A DNA stretch of 64,000 nucleotides from Pseudomonas caricapapayae (lineage in GTDB: Bacteria > Pseudomonadota > Gammaproteobacteria > Pseudomonadales > Pseudomonadaceae), in NCBI RefSeq assembly GCF_001400735.1, contig NZ_LJPW01000147.1, positions 45,795-109,794 of the forward strand, written 5' to 3'. This document shows, piece by piece, positions 43,954 through 52,622 of this stretch; the first letter of the stretch is position 1; each line of letters begins with the position of its first letter. A program made the position numbers and the translations under genes. The notes under the pieces were generated by a model. It had not been told where the DNA came from. It worked only from the letters and a program-made list of their open reading frames with translations, and did no database searches.

Positions 43954-45533
43954 AGGGCGCTGATCCATTGGTATGGCTGTTGATCGACGGCCTGTCGTGG
44001 GAGTTGGTCAAACGTTACCGGGCACGACAGCCTGGACTGCCCTCGGCGCAATGGCCGTGTTACCCCTTGCTGCCACTGTCGCCCAATTGCCAGACTCCGC
44101 CATCGCTGTTTTCGATCTTCAGCGGCGTGGCAGCCAGCGAGCACGGTCTGACGGGCTATCTCGTCCCTGCGCCAACGCCGCAGGACTGCCTGGCGGTGGC
44201 AGATGCCTTTCAGGTCTGGCCCCGTCACATCGATATGGTCTGGGATGAGTGGGCGCGCCAGGGCATAACCTTCCGCCTGTGTGCCGTGCCCTTTGTCCAG
44301 CCTGACAGGCTGGGGCACGCCTTGCTTGGGCAAAGCTCTGTGTATCAGGGGTTTTCGCTACGTCCCGAGGTCATCGAAAACGGTGGCTGCCTGCGTATCG
44401 AGGCGCTCGGTGTGATTGCCAGGGTCAGTGTTCAACAGGACGGTGCGGTGCTCGACTGGCCCGATGACCAGGGCCGTCCCGAGTACCGGTTGCCGCTGGG
44501 CAGCACGGTGCACGTGCCATTGTCGGGACAGGCCCCGGGTAATGTGTGCAGGGCGATTGCAATGCGCGCGGTGCATATCGAAGAGCGCGTCTGTGTGATC
44601 AGTTTCGGTTACCGGGAGGTCCAGGCGCTTGATCTGCAGTGCGACGCCGGCAAGGCTTACGTGGCCAATGACCTGACGGTGCTGTATCGCACCGGAGAGC
44701 TGGGCAAGCGGCTGGATGAGGGCGGGCAGGGTGCTGCGGAATGGTTGCTGCTGGAGCTGATGCGAGAGATGCATGAAAGCTTTTGCGAAGACATTGTCGG
44801 CGCAGTCAGAGCCGGTGACGCACAGCGGGTCATTGGTTATTACCCGGTGGTGGATCTGTTGTCACATCATTTGCTCAAATACCTCGCGCCAGGCTGGGCC
44901 AACGAATGGATGCAAGAGGTTGGGCAGCGCTTGTTCGACGAGATATCGGGGTGGGTCGATGAGCTGATCCTGCGCTGCGTCGATGCGGCGGGTCGCGAAT
45001 TACGCTGCATTGCTCATTCGGATCACGGCATGGCTCCGGTCCATCACGACCTTTGCCCCAATACTTTTTTCGAGCAGCAGGGCTGGCTGGTCTACGACTC
45101 GTCAGGCGCGCCGGATATGCGAAAAAGCGCGGCAGTCTTTCATCCGGCCGACAACGGTCTGGTGCTGTTCAATACGGCGCGACTTGCGCTGTCCGGACAC
45201 GACCCTGGCTCAGTGACCGACGCCTGGCGCAAAAGCCTGGCGCAGCCGTTTCAGGATCAGTGGACGATGTTCCAGTGCGCCGACGTGCAGGTCTTTCCCG
45301 ACGGCTGGACGGGCGGTTGCTACTGGCAGTCCCCACGAGGCACCCGCCTGCTGGCCGCTCGCTCAGAACACGCCATTCGCCTCAGCCGAAAAGGGGGCGA
45401 CCACACGGTATGTGCCACGGACCCTTGGTTGCGTGGCGTATTGCTGGACGCCAGCAGCACGCCGTTGCCACCTCCTGCCGACGCTGAGGTGCCACTGCCC
45501 GCGATTCGCCAATGGCTGACAGCCACATCCTGA
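43950..45533 (+). CDS. Alkaline-phosphatase-superfamily phosphodiesterase
   Basis: A 527-residue metalloenzyme of the type I phosphodiesterase/nucleotide pyrophosphatase group. The first metal Asp13 lies in LLIDGLS, the likely nucleophile Thr49 in NCQTPPSLFSIFSG, a D...H pair in VDLLSHH (about 307-313) and SDHGMAP near 357-363. An insert of about 150 residues sits between nucleophile and the later motifs. It has no signal peptide, so it acts in the cytoplasm, perhaps cleaving a nucleotide-linked intermediate or releasing the final product. ATGA overlap with the preceding kinase gene. Confidence 0.82.
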   Translation: MKGADPLVWLLIDGLSWELVKRYRARQPGLPSAQWPCYPLLPLSPNCQTPPSLFSIFSGVAASEHGLTGYLVPAPTPQDCLAVADAFQVWPRHIDMVWDEWARQGITFRLCAVPFVQPDRLGHALLGQSSVYQGFSLRPEVIENGGCLRIEALGVIARVSVQQDGAVLDWPDDQGRPEYRLPLGSTVHVPLSGQAPGNVCRAIAMRAVHIEERVCVISFGYREVQALDLQCDAGKAYVANDLTVLYRTGELGKRLDEGGQGAAEWLLLELMREMHESFCEDIVGAVRAGDAQRVIGYYPVVDLLSHHLLKYLAPGWANEWMQEVGQRLFDEISGWVDELILRCVDAAGRELRCIAHSDHGMAPVHHDLCPNTFFEQQGWLVYDSSGAPDMRKSAAVFHPADNGLVLFNTARLALSGHDPGSVTDAWRKSLAQPFQDQWTMFQCADVQVFPDGWTGGCYWQSPRGTRLLAARSEHAIRLSRKGGDHTVCATDPWLRGVLLDASSTPLPPPADAEVPLPAIRQWLTATS

Positions 45534-45571
45534 TACCTGACTCGATAATTTCAGCCACAGGGAGCTTATTC

Positions 45572-46375
45572 ATGCCCATGCGCTTCGACAGCCTGCTTTT
45601 AGATATCGACGGCACACTCATGCTCAAGGGACAGCCTCTACCGGGCGCAGCCGATGCATTGAGCTTCGCGCGTTCCCAGGGTTTAAGGCTGCAATTGCTG
45701 ACCAATACCACGGCGAAGATGCCGGAGGCTCTGGCAGAGGAGCTTTGCCACGCCGGAATAGAGGTCGTCCCGGACGAAATTCAGACCGCTACCACGGCGT
45801 GTCTGGGATATTTGCAGCAACACCCTAACCTCAAGTGCCATCTGCTGGTCCCCGATTCGATGCGGGCGGTGTTCAGTAGCATCGTTACAGACGACACAAA
45901 CCCGGATGTAGTCGTCATCAGCGATATCGGCGAAGCCTTCGATTACGCCACGTTGAATCGCTGTTTCCGTATGTTGCGAGGCGGTGCCCGTCTCATTGCA
46001 TTGCAAAAAAACCTGTTCTGGTTTGATCGTGACGGTGAGCGCCTCGATTGCGGTGCCTTCATCGTCGGGCTTGAAGCCGCGGCGCGGGTAAAGGCTCTGG
46101 TCATGGGCAAGCCGTCGTCGATGTTCTTCGAGGCTGCCTTGCGCAAAATCAATACCTGCGCCAGCCGCACTCTGGTAGTAGGCGATGACATTCTGACTGA
46201 CTGCGCAGGGGCGAAAGCCGTCGGGGCCAGCAGCCTGCTGGTGCGTACCGGAAAATATGATCCGACGCTGTTTGAGGCCCATCGGCAAAACGTGGATGCG
46301 GTGATTGAAGGGATTGCAGATTTTCCACGCTGGTGGATGTCCGGCAGTGCCGCAGATCAGTTGCGCCAAGGTTAA
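45572..46375 (+). CDS. HAD-IIA family phosphatase (LHPP/HDHD2-like)
   Basis: A 267-residue HAD-superfamily hydrolase with nucleophile motif DIDGTL (Asp11, Asp13), motif II in LLTNTTA, Lys in MGKPSS and motif IV GDDILTD. The capping module of class IIA lies between motifs II and III. It resembles the phospholysine phosphohistidine inorganic pyrophosphate phosphatase/NagD group, small-molecule phosphatases. As the last enzyme of the cluster it may remove a phosphate used as a handle during biosynthesis. Start ATG 45572 after GGGAG; the open frame runs 20 codons upstream without support. Confidence 0.87.
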   Translation: MPMRFDSLLLDIDGTLMLKGQPLPGAADALSFARSQGLRLQLLTNTTAKMPEALAEELCHAGIEVVPDEIQTATTACLGYLQQHPNLKCHLLVPDSMRAVFSSIVTDDTNPDVVVISDIGEAFDYATLNRCFRMLRGGARLIALQKNLFWFDRDGERLDCGAFIVGLEAAARVKALVMGKPSSMFFEAALRKINTCASRTLVVGDDILTDCAGAKAVGASSLLVRTGKYDPTLFEAHRQNVDAVIEGIADFPRWWMSGSAADQLRQG

Positions 46376-46403
46376 GTAACCGGATTACAAGGACGAATCA
46401 TCA

Positions 46404-47144
46404 ATGCAGACAGCATGTGCGAAAAAGTCGAAAGAACGCCCGGAGAACATGTCCGAGCGGATTTATGCCCGAATCAAAGAAGACATTTCCGAGTTTCGCC
46501 TGTTACCAGGCGAGCGATTTACCGAGGGTGAGGTGGCCGAACGTGTTCAGGCCAGTCGTACTCCGGTCAGGCAGGCACTGTTCCGGCTGGAGCAGGAAGG
46601 GTATGTGGAGGTTTATTACCGTAGCGGCTGGCAGGTGCGGCCGTTCGACCCTCGTCACTTCGAAGAACTGTATGACGTTCGTGTGGTGCTCGAGCTGGCG
46701 GCGCTCGCCAGGCTGGGTTTGATGGACTTGAGCGTCGAGCCGTTGATCGACGAGCTAATAAGCACATGGCTGGTGCCGAAAAAAGACCGATTGAGGGACA
46801 CCGATATCCTCGCCGGGCTGGGCGAACGGTTCCATTGCGCGTTGGTCGAGGCCGTGGGTAACCGGGAAATGGCCAGGCTGCATTACGAGATCACCGAGAA
46901 GACCAGGACCATCCGGCGTCTCGAATTCAGCACCTCCAGAATCGATGCAACGTACGAAGAGCATGGCAGCATTCTCAAGGCCCTCCTGCAACGTCGACCG
47001 CGACAGGCCCAGCAATTGCTGGAAGCGCATGTTGAACTCAATAAGGAGGAGGCGCGCAGAGCCACCCAGCATGTGTTGCGTCGCGCACGTCATTATGCCG
47101 AGAAGAACAGCGAGCCCGTCAGGACGCGTGCGCATGCGCAGTGA
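46404..47144 (+). CDS. GntR-family (FadR/FCD) transcriptional regulator
   Basis: A 246-residue regulator with an N-terminal winged HTH (YARIKEDISEFRLLPGERFTE and EVAERVQASRTPVRQALFRLE) and a C-terminal helical FCD ligand domain whose conserved His positions (FHCALVEA; EHGSILKAL) suggest a metal-assisted carboxylate or similar effector. It lies 28 bases after the HAD gene on the same strand, so it is probably co-transcribed and is the best candidate regulator of the 15-gene cluster. ATG 46449 (MSERIY), preceded by GGAG, is an alternative start. Confidence 0.88.
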   Translation: MQTACAKKSKERPENMSERIYARIKEDISEFRLLPGERFTEGEVAERVQASRTPVRQALFRLEQEGYVEVYYRSGWQVRPFDPRHFEELYDVRVVLELAALARLGLMDLSVEPLIDELISTWLVPKKDRLRDTDILAGLGERFHCALVEAVGNREMARLHYEITEKTRTIRRLEFSTSRIDATYEEHGSILKALLQRRPRQAQQLLEAHVELNKEEARRATQHVLRRARHYAEKNSEPVRTRAHAQ

Positions 47145-47184
47145 TTGATCGTTGCCGAGCCACACGTTTCGATCGTTTTATCAA

Positions 47185-48075
47185 TCACCTGTAACGCAAC
47201 GCTTCCAGTAACAGGGCAAACGCAGGCGATGCCTGGCGTCTGCTCGGGTAATAGAGATGGAAGCCGGCAAAGGTCGGTGACCAGTCTTCCAGCACCTGAA
47301 TCAGACGTCCGGCTTCGATAGGTTCGGCAACCAGATCGTGCGGGATGTAACTCAACCCGAAACCGTCGAGCGCCGCGTCCAGAAGCGGATAGACACCATT
47401 GAACGTGACCTGGCCTGTAACTCGCACATTGAGGGTTTCGCCGTCTTTGGCGAACTCCCAGGCATACAGGCCGCCATTGGTAGGCAGGCGCAGATTGTTG
47501 CAGCGGTGCGCAGTAAGGTCTCTGGGTGTCTCGGGTTTCGTGCGGTTTTCGAAGTAGGCTGGAGAGCCGACCACTGACAGGCGCATGTCCGGGCCTATGC
47601 GGGTCGCTATCATTCCGTCCGCGACAGCTTCACCCAGTCGCACGCCCGCATCGAACCCTTCAGCGGCGATGTCGACGAAGCTGTAGTCGCAACACACCTC
47701 AACACTGATGTCCGGGTATTTGTGCAAAAAGGTCTTGAGTACTGGGTGAATGATGAGGTCCAGCGAGTGATCCATCGCGTTGATGCGAATCTTTCCGGCA
47801 GGGGTGTCGCGCAGGTCGCTCAGTCCTGCCAGCTCGATTTCGATTTCATCGAAATGCTGGCCTACTTTCTGGATCAGGCGTTCGCCAGCCTCCGTGGGCG
47901 ATACGCTGCGCGTGGTACGTGTCAGCAGGCGCAGCCCAAGGCGCGCTTCAAGGCCGCGAACGGTGTGACTCAGTGCGGATTGTGAAACACCCAGCCTGGC
48001 AGCTGCCTTGGTAAAGCTTCGCTCTTTGGCGACTGCAAGAAAGGCAAGCAGGTCGGCAGCGTTTTCCCGAAGCAT
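47185..48075 (-). CDS. LysR-type transcriptional regulator
   Basis: A 296-residue LysR regulator with HTH in the first 65 residues (FLAVAKERSFTKAAARLGVSQ, SALSHTVRGLE) and an effector domain like those of regulators controlling small oxidoreductase genes. I use ATG 48075, which has AGGA upstream; the frame opens 31 codons earlier. It is divergent from the cupin gene across about 100 bases, which it most likely controls. Confidence 0.87.
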   Translation of the reverse strand: MLRENAADLLAFLAVAKERSFTKAAARLGVSQSALSHTVRGLEARLGLRLLTRTTRSVSPTEAGERLIQKVGQHFDEIEIELAGLSDLRDTPAGKIRINAMDHSLDLIIHPVLKTFLHKYPDISVEVCCDYSFVDIAAEGFDAGVRLGEAVADGMIATRIGPDMRLSVVGSPAYFENRTKPETPRDLTAHRCNNLRLPTNGGLYAWEFAKDGETLNVRVTGQVTFNGVYPLLDAALDGFGLSYIPHDLVAEPIEAGRLIQVLEDWSPTFAGFHLYYPSRRQASPAFALLLEALRYR

Positions 48076-48176
48076 TGATGAGTCCTGTCGATAAGTATTT
48101 TCGGATTCTAGCGGATAGTCGCAGTATTTCTCGGCCGGTAGATTGACGTGCCTTCTAACAACGCTCAAGGATCCCC

Positions 48177-48590
48177 ATGATCGTCATCAACTCCAGCGGT
48201 TCACAGCCTTCAGCCAGCGGCCCGATCGATTACTTCAGCGGCGTCGTGCGTATCGACGCGCCATTCAAGGGCTCGCAAGACGCGAGAATAAGCGGAGCTA
48301 CGGTAACGTTCGAACCGGGAGCCCGTACTGCCTGGCACACCCATCCCTTGGGGCAGACGCTGATCGTCACGGCAGGTGCCGGGCTGGTGCAGGAACAAGG
48401 CCAGCCGGTTCGCATGATCAAGCCCGGCGATACTGTGTGGATTGCGCCCGACGTCAAGCATTGGCATGGCGCAACCGCTACAACGGCCATGACCCACATC
48501 GCCATTGCCGAAGCGCTGGAAGGCGAGGTGGTTGACTGGATGGAAAAGGTCTCGGATGGCGACTACCACGCGGCCAATAACGGCGAGTAA
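48177..48590 (+). CDS. Cupin-domain protein
   Basis: A 137-residue single-domain cupin with the metal-binding motif 1 pattern GARTAWHTHPLGQT (two His, then Gln where Glu is usual) and motif 2 PDVKHWHGAT. It resembles the small cupins annotated as hydroxynitrile-lyase-like or quercetinase-like proteins that are often found next to SDR genes under LysR control. The function here is unknown. Its SDR neighbour, on the opposite strand, has decayed. Confidence 0.83.
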   Translation: MIVINSSGSQPSASGPIDYFSGVVRIDAPFKGSQDARISGATVTFEPGARTAWHTHPLGQTLIVTAGAGLVQEQGQPVRMIKPGDTVWIAPDVKHWHGATATTAMTHIAIAEALEGEVVDWMEKVSDGDYHAANNGE

Positions 48591-48804
48591 CTATTCCGGT
48601 GCCAGATCGCCGTACCGGTACGGGCCGTTACGCCGCCGTCCATCAAGAAGTCGCTGCCGGTGATGAACGAGCCTTCCGGGCCCAGCAACAGGGCAGCCAG
48701 AGCCCCCGTTTGGTCACGTGTCTGCCCGCGCTGACAGGGCGGGCGATGGCTTGCTTTATGGAGCCTGAGCCGATGACTACGGTGATTTTTTTCGGATTTT
48801 ACAT
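48591..48804 (-). pseudogene. Remnant of an SDR oxidoreductase gene
   Basis: Reading leftward from ATG at 48804, codon 2 is a TAA stop. The frame then reads KKITVVIGSGSI followed by KQAIARPVSAGRHV, a clear SDR N-terminus (Rossmann glycine motif). After about 27 codons this jumps straight to a C-terminal SDR end in another frame (LLLGPEGSFITGS, then DFLMDGGVTA), and the last codons need a further frameshift to read YRYGDLAPE before TAG at 48591-48593. The middle, about 170-180 codons, is missing. This is an intact-edge deletion pseudogene, not a small gene. Confidence 0.8.
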
Positions 48805-48917
48805 GAACAGTTTCCAGGTGAAACTCGAGCGAATCCGCGTGAACAGATCCGCTGTGATGTCCGGATCCCCTTATAGGTCTGTCATTCAGCCAACAATGGG
48901 GCGTTGTCGGGATAGTC

Positions 48918-49607
48918 TCATGAATGATTTTCATGAATCATGGCCTTCGCTGACGTCAGCCGCGCCTGCACCGAATCCGCCAGTTGCGTCAATATCAGGC
49001 AGCACGATACCGCGCCTGCATCCAGTACGCCGAGTGACCGTTCGCCCAAACGACTGGCTCGGCCAATCTTCGCCACCAGATCACGGGTGGAATCGCGCCC
49101 TTGTGATGCAGCGATTTTCATCGCATCGAGGGCTGCGCCGAATGATTCACCTCGGGCGTGGGCCTGCTCAAAGGCTTCGACGGCCGGAATCAGGGTGTCC
49201 ATCAGACACTTGTCGCCGACACCGGCTTCGGTGATGTCCTGCAATGAAGCAAGCCCGCCGCGCAGCAGGTTGGCGAAGGTAGCGGCATTGATCTGCTCAC
49301 TGCTACGCACCCGATCGGCCATGCCGATAAACAGGCTTCCGTACAGCGGCCCCATCGAGCCACCGATGCCTTCCATGAGGCTGAGGGTCAGTTCATCCAG
49401 AGCTTCTGCAAGGCTCAATTGGCGGCCTTCGATGGTCCGGCCGCAATGCGCGAAACCCTTGGCCATGTTGATACCGTGGTCGCCGTCACCAATCGCGCCA
49501 TCAACCTCGCTGAGGTATTCGCGGTTGGCGACAATCACGCTCACCAGATCGGCAACGATGGCCGTGCCATGTCGGGTAGAGAATTGCTCAGAGAAAGGCT
49601 GGTTCAT
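48918..49607 (-). CDS. Dihydroxyacetone/erythrulose kinase, DhaL-type ATP-binding subunit
   Basis: A 229-residue helical-barrel DhaL domain with the Mg-nucleotide binding aspartates in IGDGDHG (about 39-45) and GGSMGPLYG. It supplies the nucleotide to the partner DhaK subunit encoded 3 bases upstream. Neither a DhaM nor any PTS gene is near, so the kinase is probably ATP-dependent, or the ADP is recharged elsewhere. In this operon the substrate is more likely a four-carbon ketose (erythrulose) than dihydroxyacetone. Confidence 0.88.
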   Translation of the reverse strand: MNQPFSEQFSTRHGTAIVADLVSVIVANREYLSEVDGAIGDGDHGINMAKGFAHCGRTIEGRQLSLAEALDELTLSLMEGIGGSMGPLYGSLFIGMADRVRSSEQINAATFANLLRGGLASLQDITEAGVGDKCLMDTLIPAVEAFEQAHARGESFGAALDAMKIAASQGRDSTRDLVAKIGRASRLGERSLGVLDAGAVSCCLILTQLADSVQARLTSAKAMIHENHS

Positions 49608-49610
49608 GGT

Positions 49611-50612
49611 TCACTCCGCCTGTGTCAGGCCGATGGAACGGCAAGGGTGGTCGATCAGGGTTTTCAGTTCGGCATCCAGGCCCAGCACGGTCAGGGTTAC
49701 GCCCATCATTTCCAGCGACGTGAAGTAATTGCCGACGTAGCAGCGATGGACCTTCAAATCCCGCGCCTCGAGCAGGCGCTCCACTTCGGCGTAGAAAATG
49801 TACAGCTCCATGACCGGTGTCGCTCCAAGGCCGGAAACCAGCACGACAACGCTGTCGTCGGCGCTGAAATCCCTGTCGGCGAGAATCGGCGTCAACATGC
49901 GTTCTGCCATCGCCGCTGCGGACTCGATCGCAACGACCTCGATCCCCGGTTCGCCGTGGTGGCCAATGCCCAGCTCCATTTTGCCGTCCGGGATCTGAAA
50001 GTTTGGCTTGCCGACTGCAGCAATGGTACAGGGCGTCAGACCAACTCCGATGGAGCGGCACTGGTCCACGGCTTTTTGCGCAACACGTATTACGCCATCC
50101 AGATCGTAACCTTGTGCGGCCGCCGCGCCACCGACCTTCCACATGAAAATTTCCCCGGCCACACCACGCCGCTTGGCAATGTCGGATCTGGGCGCGGAGG
50201 CCACATCGTCATTGGCAACCACGGTCCGGACTTGCAGGTCTTTGCTGGCAGCCATTTTCATTGCCAGCTTCACATTCATGTTGTCGCCCGCATAATTGCC
50301 GTACAGGCAGGCGATTCCAGCCCCATGATCCGCCGCACGGAAGGCGTCGAAGAAACTTTTCGCGGTGGGCGAGGAGAAAATCTCGCCAACCGCCACGGCG
50401 TCCACCAGACCGGGGCCGACGTAGCCAAGAAAGGCTGGCTCATGGCCCGATCCTCCCCCTGTGACGATACCGACGGAACCCTGCACCGACGGCCGGGTTT
50501 TACTGATGACCCGCGGGTTGCCGGCACTCTGCGAGAGTTCGGGATGCGCAACCAGAATGCCGCGCAGCATGTCCTCGACCACGTGGTCCGGATCGTTTAT
50601 CACTCGATTCAT
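49611..50612 (-). CDS. Dihydroxyacetone/erythrulose kinase, DhaK-type substrate subunit
   Basis: A 333-residue DhaK subunit that binds the ketose covalently through a histidine in the GHHGEPG motif (about residue 220). The phosphate/substrate loop GGGSGHEPAF (about 52-61) is intact. With DhaL it phosphorylates a short ketose at the terminal hydroxyl. Neighbouring tetritol-type dehydrogenases, a sugar ABC importer and RpiB favour D-erythrulose, as for the mycobacterial DerK enzyme. RBS AGGAAA precedes the ATG. Confidence 0.88.
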   Translation of the reverse strand: MNRVINDPDHVVEDMLRGILVAHPELSQSAGNPRVISKTRPSVQGSVGIVTGGGSGHEPAFLGYVGPGLVDAVAVGEIFSSPTAKSFFDAFRAADHGAGIACLYGNYAGDNMNVKLAMKMAASKDLQVRTVVANDDVASAPRSDIAKRRGVAGEIFMWKVGGAAAAQGYDLDGVIRVAQKAVDQCRSIGVGLTPCTIAAVGKPNFQIPDGKMELGIGHHGEPGIEVVAIESAAAMAERMLTPILADRDFSADDSVVVLVSGLGATPVMELYIFYAEVERLLEARDLKVHRCYVGNYFTSLEMMGVTLTVLGLDAELKTLIDHPCRSIGLTQAE

Positions 50613-50652
50613 AACGCGATTTCCTGTGTTCTTTTTATAAGGATCGGGTGGA

Positions 50653-51768
50653 TCAAGGCTCCAGAACGACCTTCAGTGATTTGTCGCCGCGCTCCATGAC
50701 GGCAAACGCCTGCTTGAAGTCCGCCAGGGGGAACTTGTGCGTGACCACATCGCGCATGTCGATCTTGCGATTACCGATAAAGTCGATGGCGCGCGGGTAC
50801 ATATAGGGCCCGAGATGCGAACCGAGCACGTCCAGCTCCTTGCGGTCACCAATGATCGACCAGTCCACCGTGGCCTCGTCATTGAACACGCTGAACTCCA
50901 CGAAACGACCGAGTTTGCGCAGCATCGCCAGGCCCTGATTGACCGCCTTGTGGTGCCCTGTGGCTTCTATATAGATGTCGCAACCGTAGCCGCCGGTTAT
51001 CTCCCGGATCTTTGCCAGCACATCGACTTCGGCGGGGTTCCATACCTCATCGGCGCCCATGCGCAGGGCGAGGGCGGCGCGCTCGGGTTTCATGTCGAGC
51101 ACAATGAGCTTTTTCGGGTTACGCATACGTACTGCGCCGATGATTCCGAGGCCCAGCGTACCCGCGCCGGCAACGACCACGATGTCGTCGAAATCGACGT
51201 TGGCCCGCTCTGCAGCGTGCAACGAGCAGGCCAGCGGTTCGATCAGGATCGCTTCGTCCGGGGCGATCGAATCCGGCACTTTATGGATGATGCCTTCCTT
51301 GGTGAAAATCATGTACTGGGCCATCGCGCCCTGCACGTTGTTCTGGAAGCCATACAGGTCGTGTTTCTGACACATCCAGTATTGCCCGTGGTTGCAGAAA
51401 CGGCAGCCCCAGCACGGCACGATCTGCTCGGAGATCACCCGGTCGCCGATCTGTACACCGCGCTTTTCCGCTCCGGGGCCGAGCGCGACCACTCGGCAGA
51501 CAAATTCATGGCCGGGAATCATCGGTGGTTTGACGTAGCGGGGCTGCTCGGCATCGCCCCAGAACGAGGGAGCGCCTCGATAGGTCTTGATGTCGCCCAT
51601 GCAGATCCCGCACAGCTCGACCTTGGTAAGAATCTCGTCAGGGCCGGGCGTCGGCACATCGACGGTCTCCAGCCGGTAATCTTCCGGGCCATAGCAAACC
51701 ACCGCCTGCATGGTGGCCGGAATCACAGGAGAGAGTTGTTCGGCAGTGCGTTCGGTGACGGTGGACAT
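50653..51768 (-). CDS. Zinc-dependent alcohol dehydrogenase, erythritol/threitol type
   Basis: A 371-residue medium-chain dehydrogenase. The catalytic zinc ligands are in ELCGICMGD (Cys) and PGHEF (His-Glu), the structural zinc site in CWGCRFCNHGQYWMC, and the NAD-binding motif in GAGTLGLGIIG. Long family-specific loops (GDIKTYRGAPSFWG; KHDLYGF) match the erythritol/L-threitol dehydrogenase branch (EltD-like) rather than simple sorbitol dehydrogenase. It probably oxidises a C4 polyol to erythrulose. I use ATG 51768 with GAGG upstream; the frame begins 5 codons earlier. Confidence 0.82.
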   Translation of the reverse strand: MSTVTERTAEQLSPVIPATMQAVVCYGPEDYRLETVDVPTPGPDEILTKVELCGICMGDIKTYRGAPSFWGDAEQPRYVKPPMIPGHEFVCRVVALGPGAEKRGVQIGDRVISEQIVPCWGCRFCNHGQYWMCQKHDLYGFQNNVQGAMAQYMIFTKEGIIHKVPDSIAPDEAILIEPLACSLHAAERANVDFDDIVVVAGAGTLGLGIIGAVRMRNPKKLIVLDMKPERAALALRMGADEVWNPAEVDVLAKIREITGGYGCDIYIEATGHHKAVNQGLAMLRKLGRFVEFSVFNDEATVDWSIIGDRKELDVLGSHLGPYMYPRAIDFIGNRKIDMRDVVTHKFPLADFKQAFAVMERGDKSLKVVLEP

Positions 51769-51797
51769 GACGATAAACCTCACGACAGGAAAATGAA

Positions 51798-52553
51798 TTA
51801 CTGGATGCTGTAGCCGCCGTCGATCACTACGTTTTCGCCGGTGATCATGCTGGCGGCATCACTCAGCAGATACAGCGCCAGCCCGGCTATTTCCTCCGGC
51901 TGGGCGAAGCGGCCTGCCGGAATCTGCGATTTGGCCCGTTCTCCGACTTCGCCCGCCCAGGCTTTTTTGCCCAGCGCGGTCTCGACGATGGTGGGCGAGA
52001 TGGCATTGACGTTGATGTGCGGTGCCCACTCCATTGCCAACACTTTGGTCATGCCGACCACTGCGGCCTTGCTTGCGCAGTAGGCGACGTGCCGGTCCAG
52101 GCCAATGACTGCGGCCTGCGAGGCAAGGTTGACAATGCGTCCGCTGCCTTGGCCGAGCATGTGTCGCGCGCAGGCCGTGGCGACGAAGAAACTGGCCTTG
52201 AGGTTGATATCCAGTGTCGTGTCCCAAGCGTCTTCGCTGACATCGACAGCCTTGTCCAGCAGGGCCACACCGGCGCTGTTGACCAGGTAGTCAATGCGCT
52301 TGAAGTGCTCGAAAGCCGTGTCGATGGCGCTGTTGGCCTGATCGACCCGGCGCAGATCGACCGCAATACCGACATGCGCGCTGCCAAGGCTGGCAGCCAC
52401 ATCGACTACCGCCGGATCACGGTCCAGCAGTGCGACCCGCGCACCGCGCTCTGCCAGCAAGCGGGCACAGGCAAGACCTATCCCGGCAGCTCCGCCGGTG
52501 ATGACCGCGCAACGGCCATCGAGATCGAAGGCCTTGTTCCAGAATTCAGACAT
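51798..52553 (-). CDS. SDR-family polyol dehydrogenase (D-threitol dehydrogenase-like)
   Basis: A 251-residue classical SDR with cofactor motif GGAAGIGLA, NSAG, the catalytic Ser in NLASQAA and Tyr-Lys in AYCASKAA (YxxxK). It resembles D-threitol/sorbitol-type dehydrogenases of tetritol loci (DthD-like). Together with the zinc dehydrogenase it would let the cell use two tetritol isomers through one ketose. Start ATG 52553 with AGGAG upstream. A REP hairpin separates it from the binding-protein gene. Confidence 0.85.
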   Translation of the reverse strand: MSEFWNKAFDLDGRCAVITGGAAGIGLACARLLAERGARVALLDRDPAVVDVAASLGSAHVGIAVDLRRVDQANSAIDTAFEHFKRIDYLVNSAGVALLDKAVDVSEDAWDTTLDINLKASFFVATACARHMLGQGSGRIVNLASQAAVIGLDRHVAYCASKAAVVGMTKVLAMEWAPHINVNAISPTIVETALGKKAWAGEVGERAKSQIPAGRFAQPEEIAGLALYLLSDAASMITGENVVIDGGYSIQ

Positions 52554-52622
52554 GAAAATGACTCCTGTAGCGCTGTTTTTTTGAAGACTCAAACACGTCA
52601 GCTTTTGATTCTGGCCGAAGGC

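Noticed and set aside
31380..47144. Idea that the 15-gene cluster is an anti-phage defence island
   Set aside because: The nucleotidyltransferase, CYTH and dCTP-deaminase folds occur in defence systems, but the aminotransferase, desaturase, reductase and phosphatase genes in the same operon fit biosynthesis better, and no nuclease, effector or mobile-element signs are present.
48563..48934. 123-codon open frame on the minus strand
   Set aside because: Its end is the C-terminal remnant of an SDR and its start is out-of-frame sequence, so it is part of the pseudogene and not a gene.
49419..50699. 426-codon open frame on the plus strand across dhaL/dhaK
   Set aside because: Shadow of the two well-supported kinase genes on the other strand.
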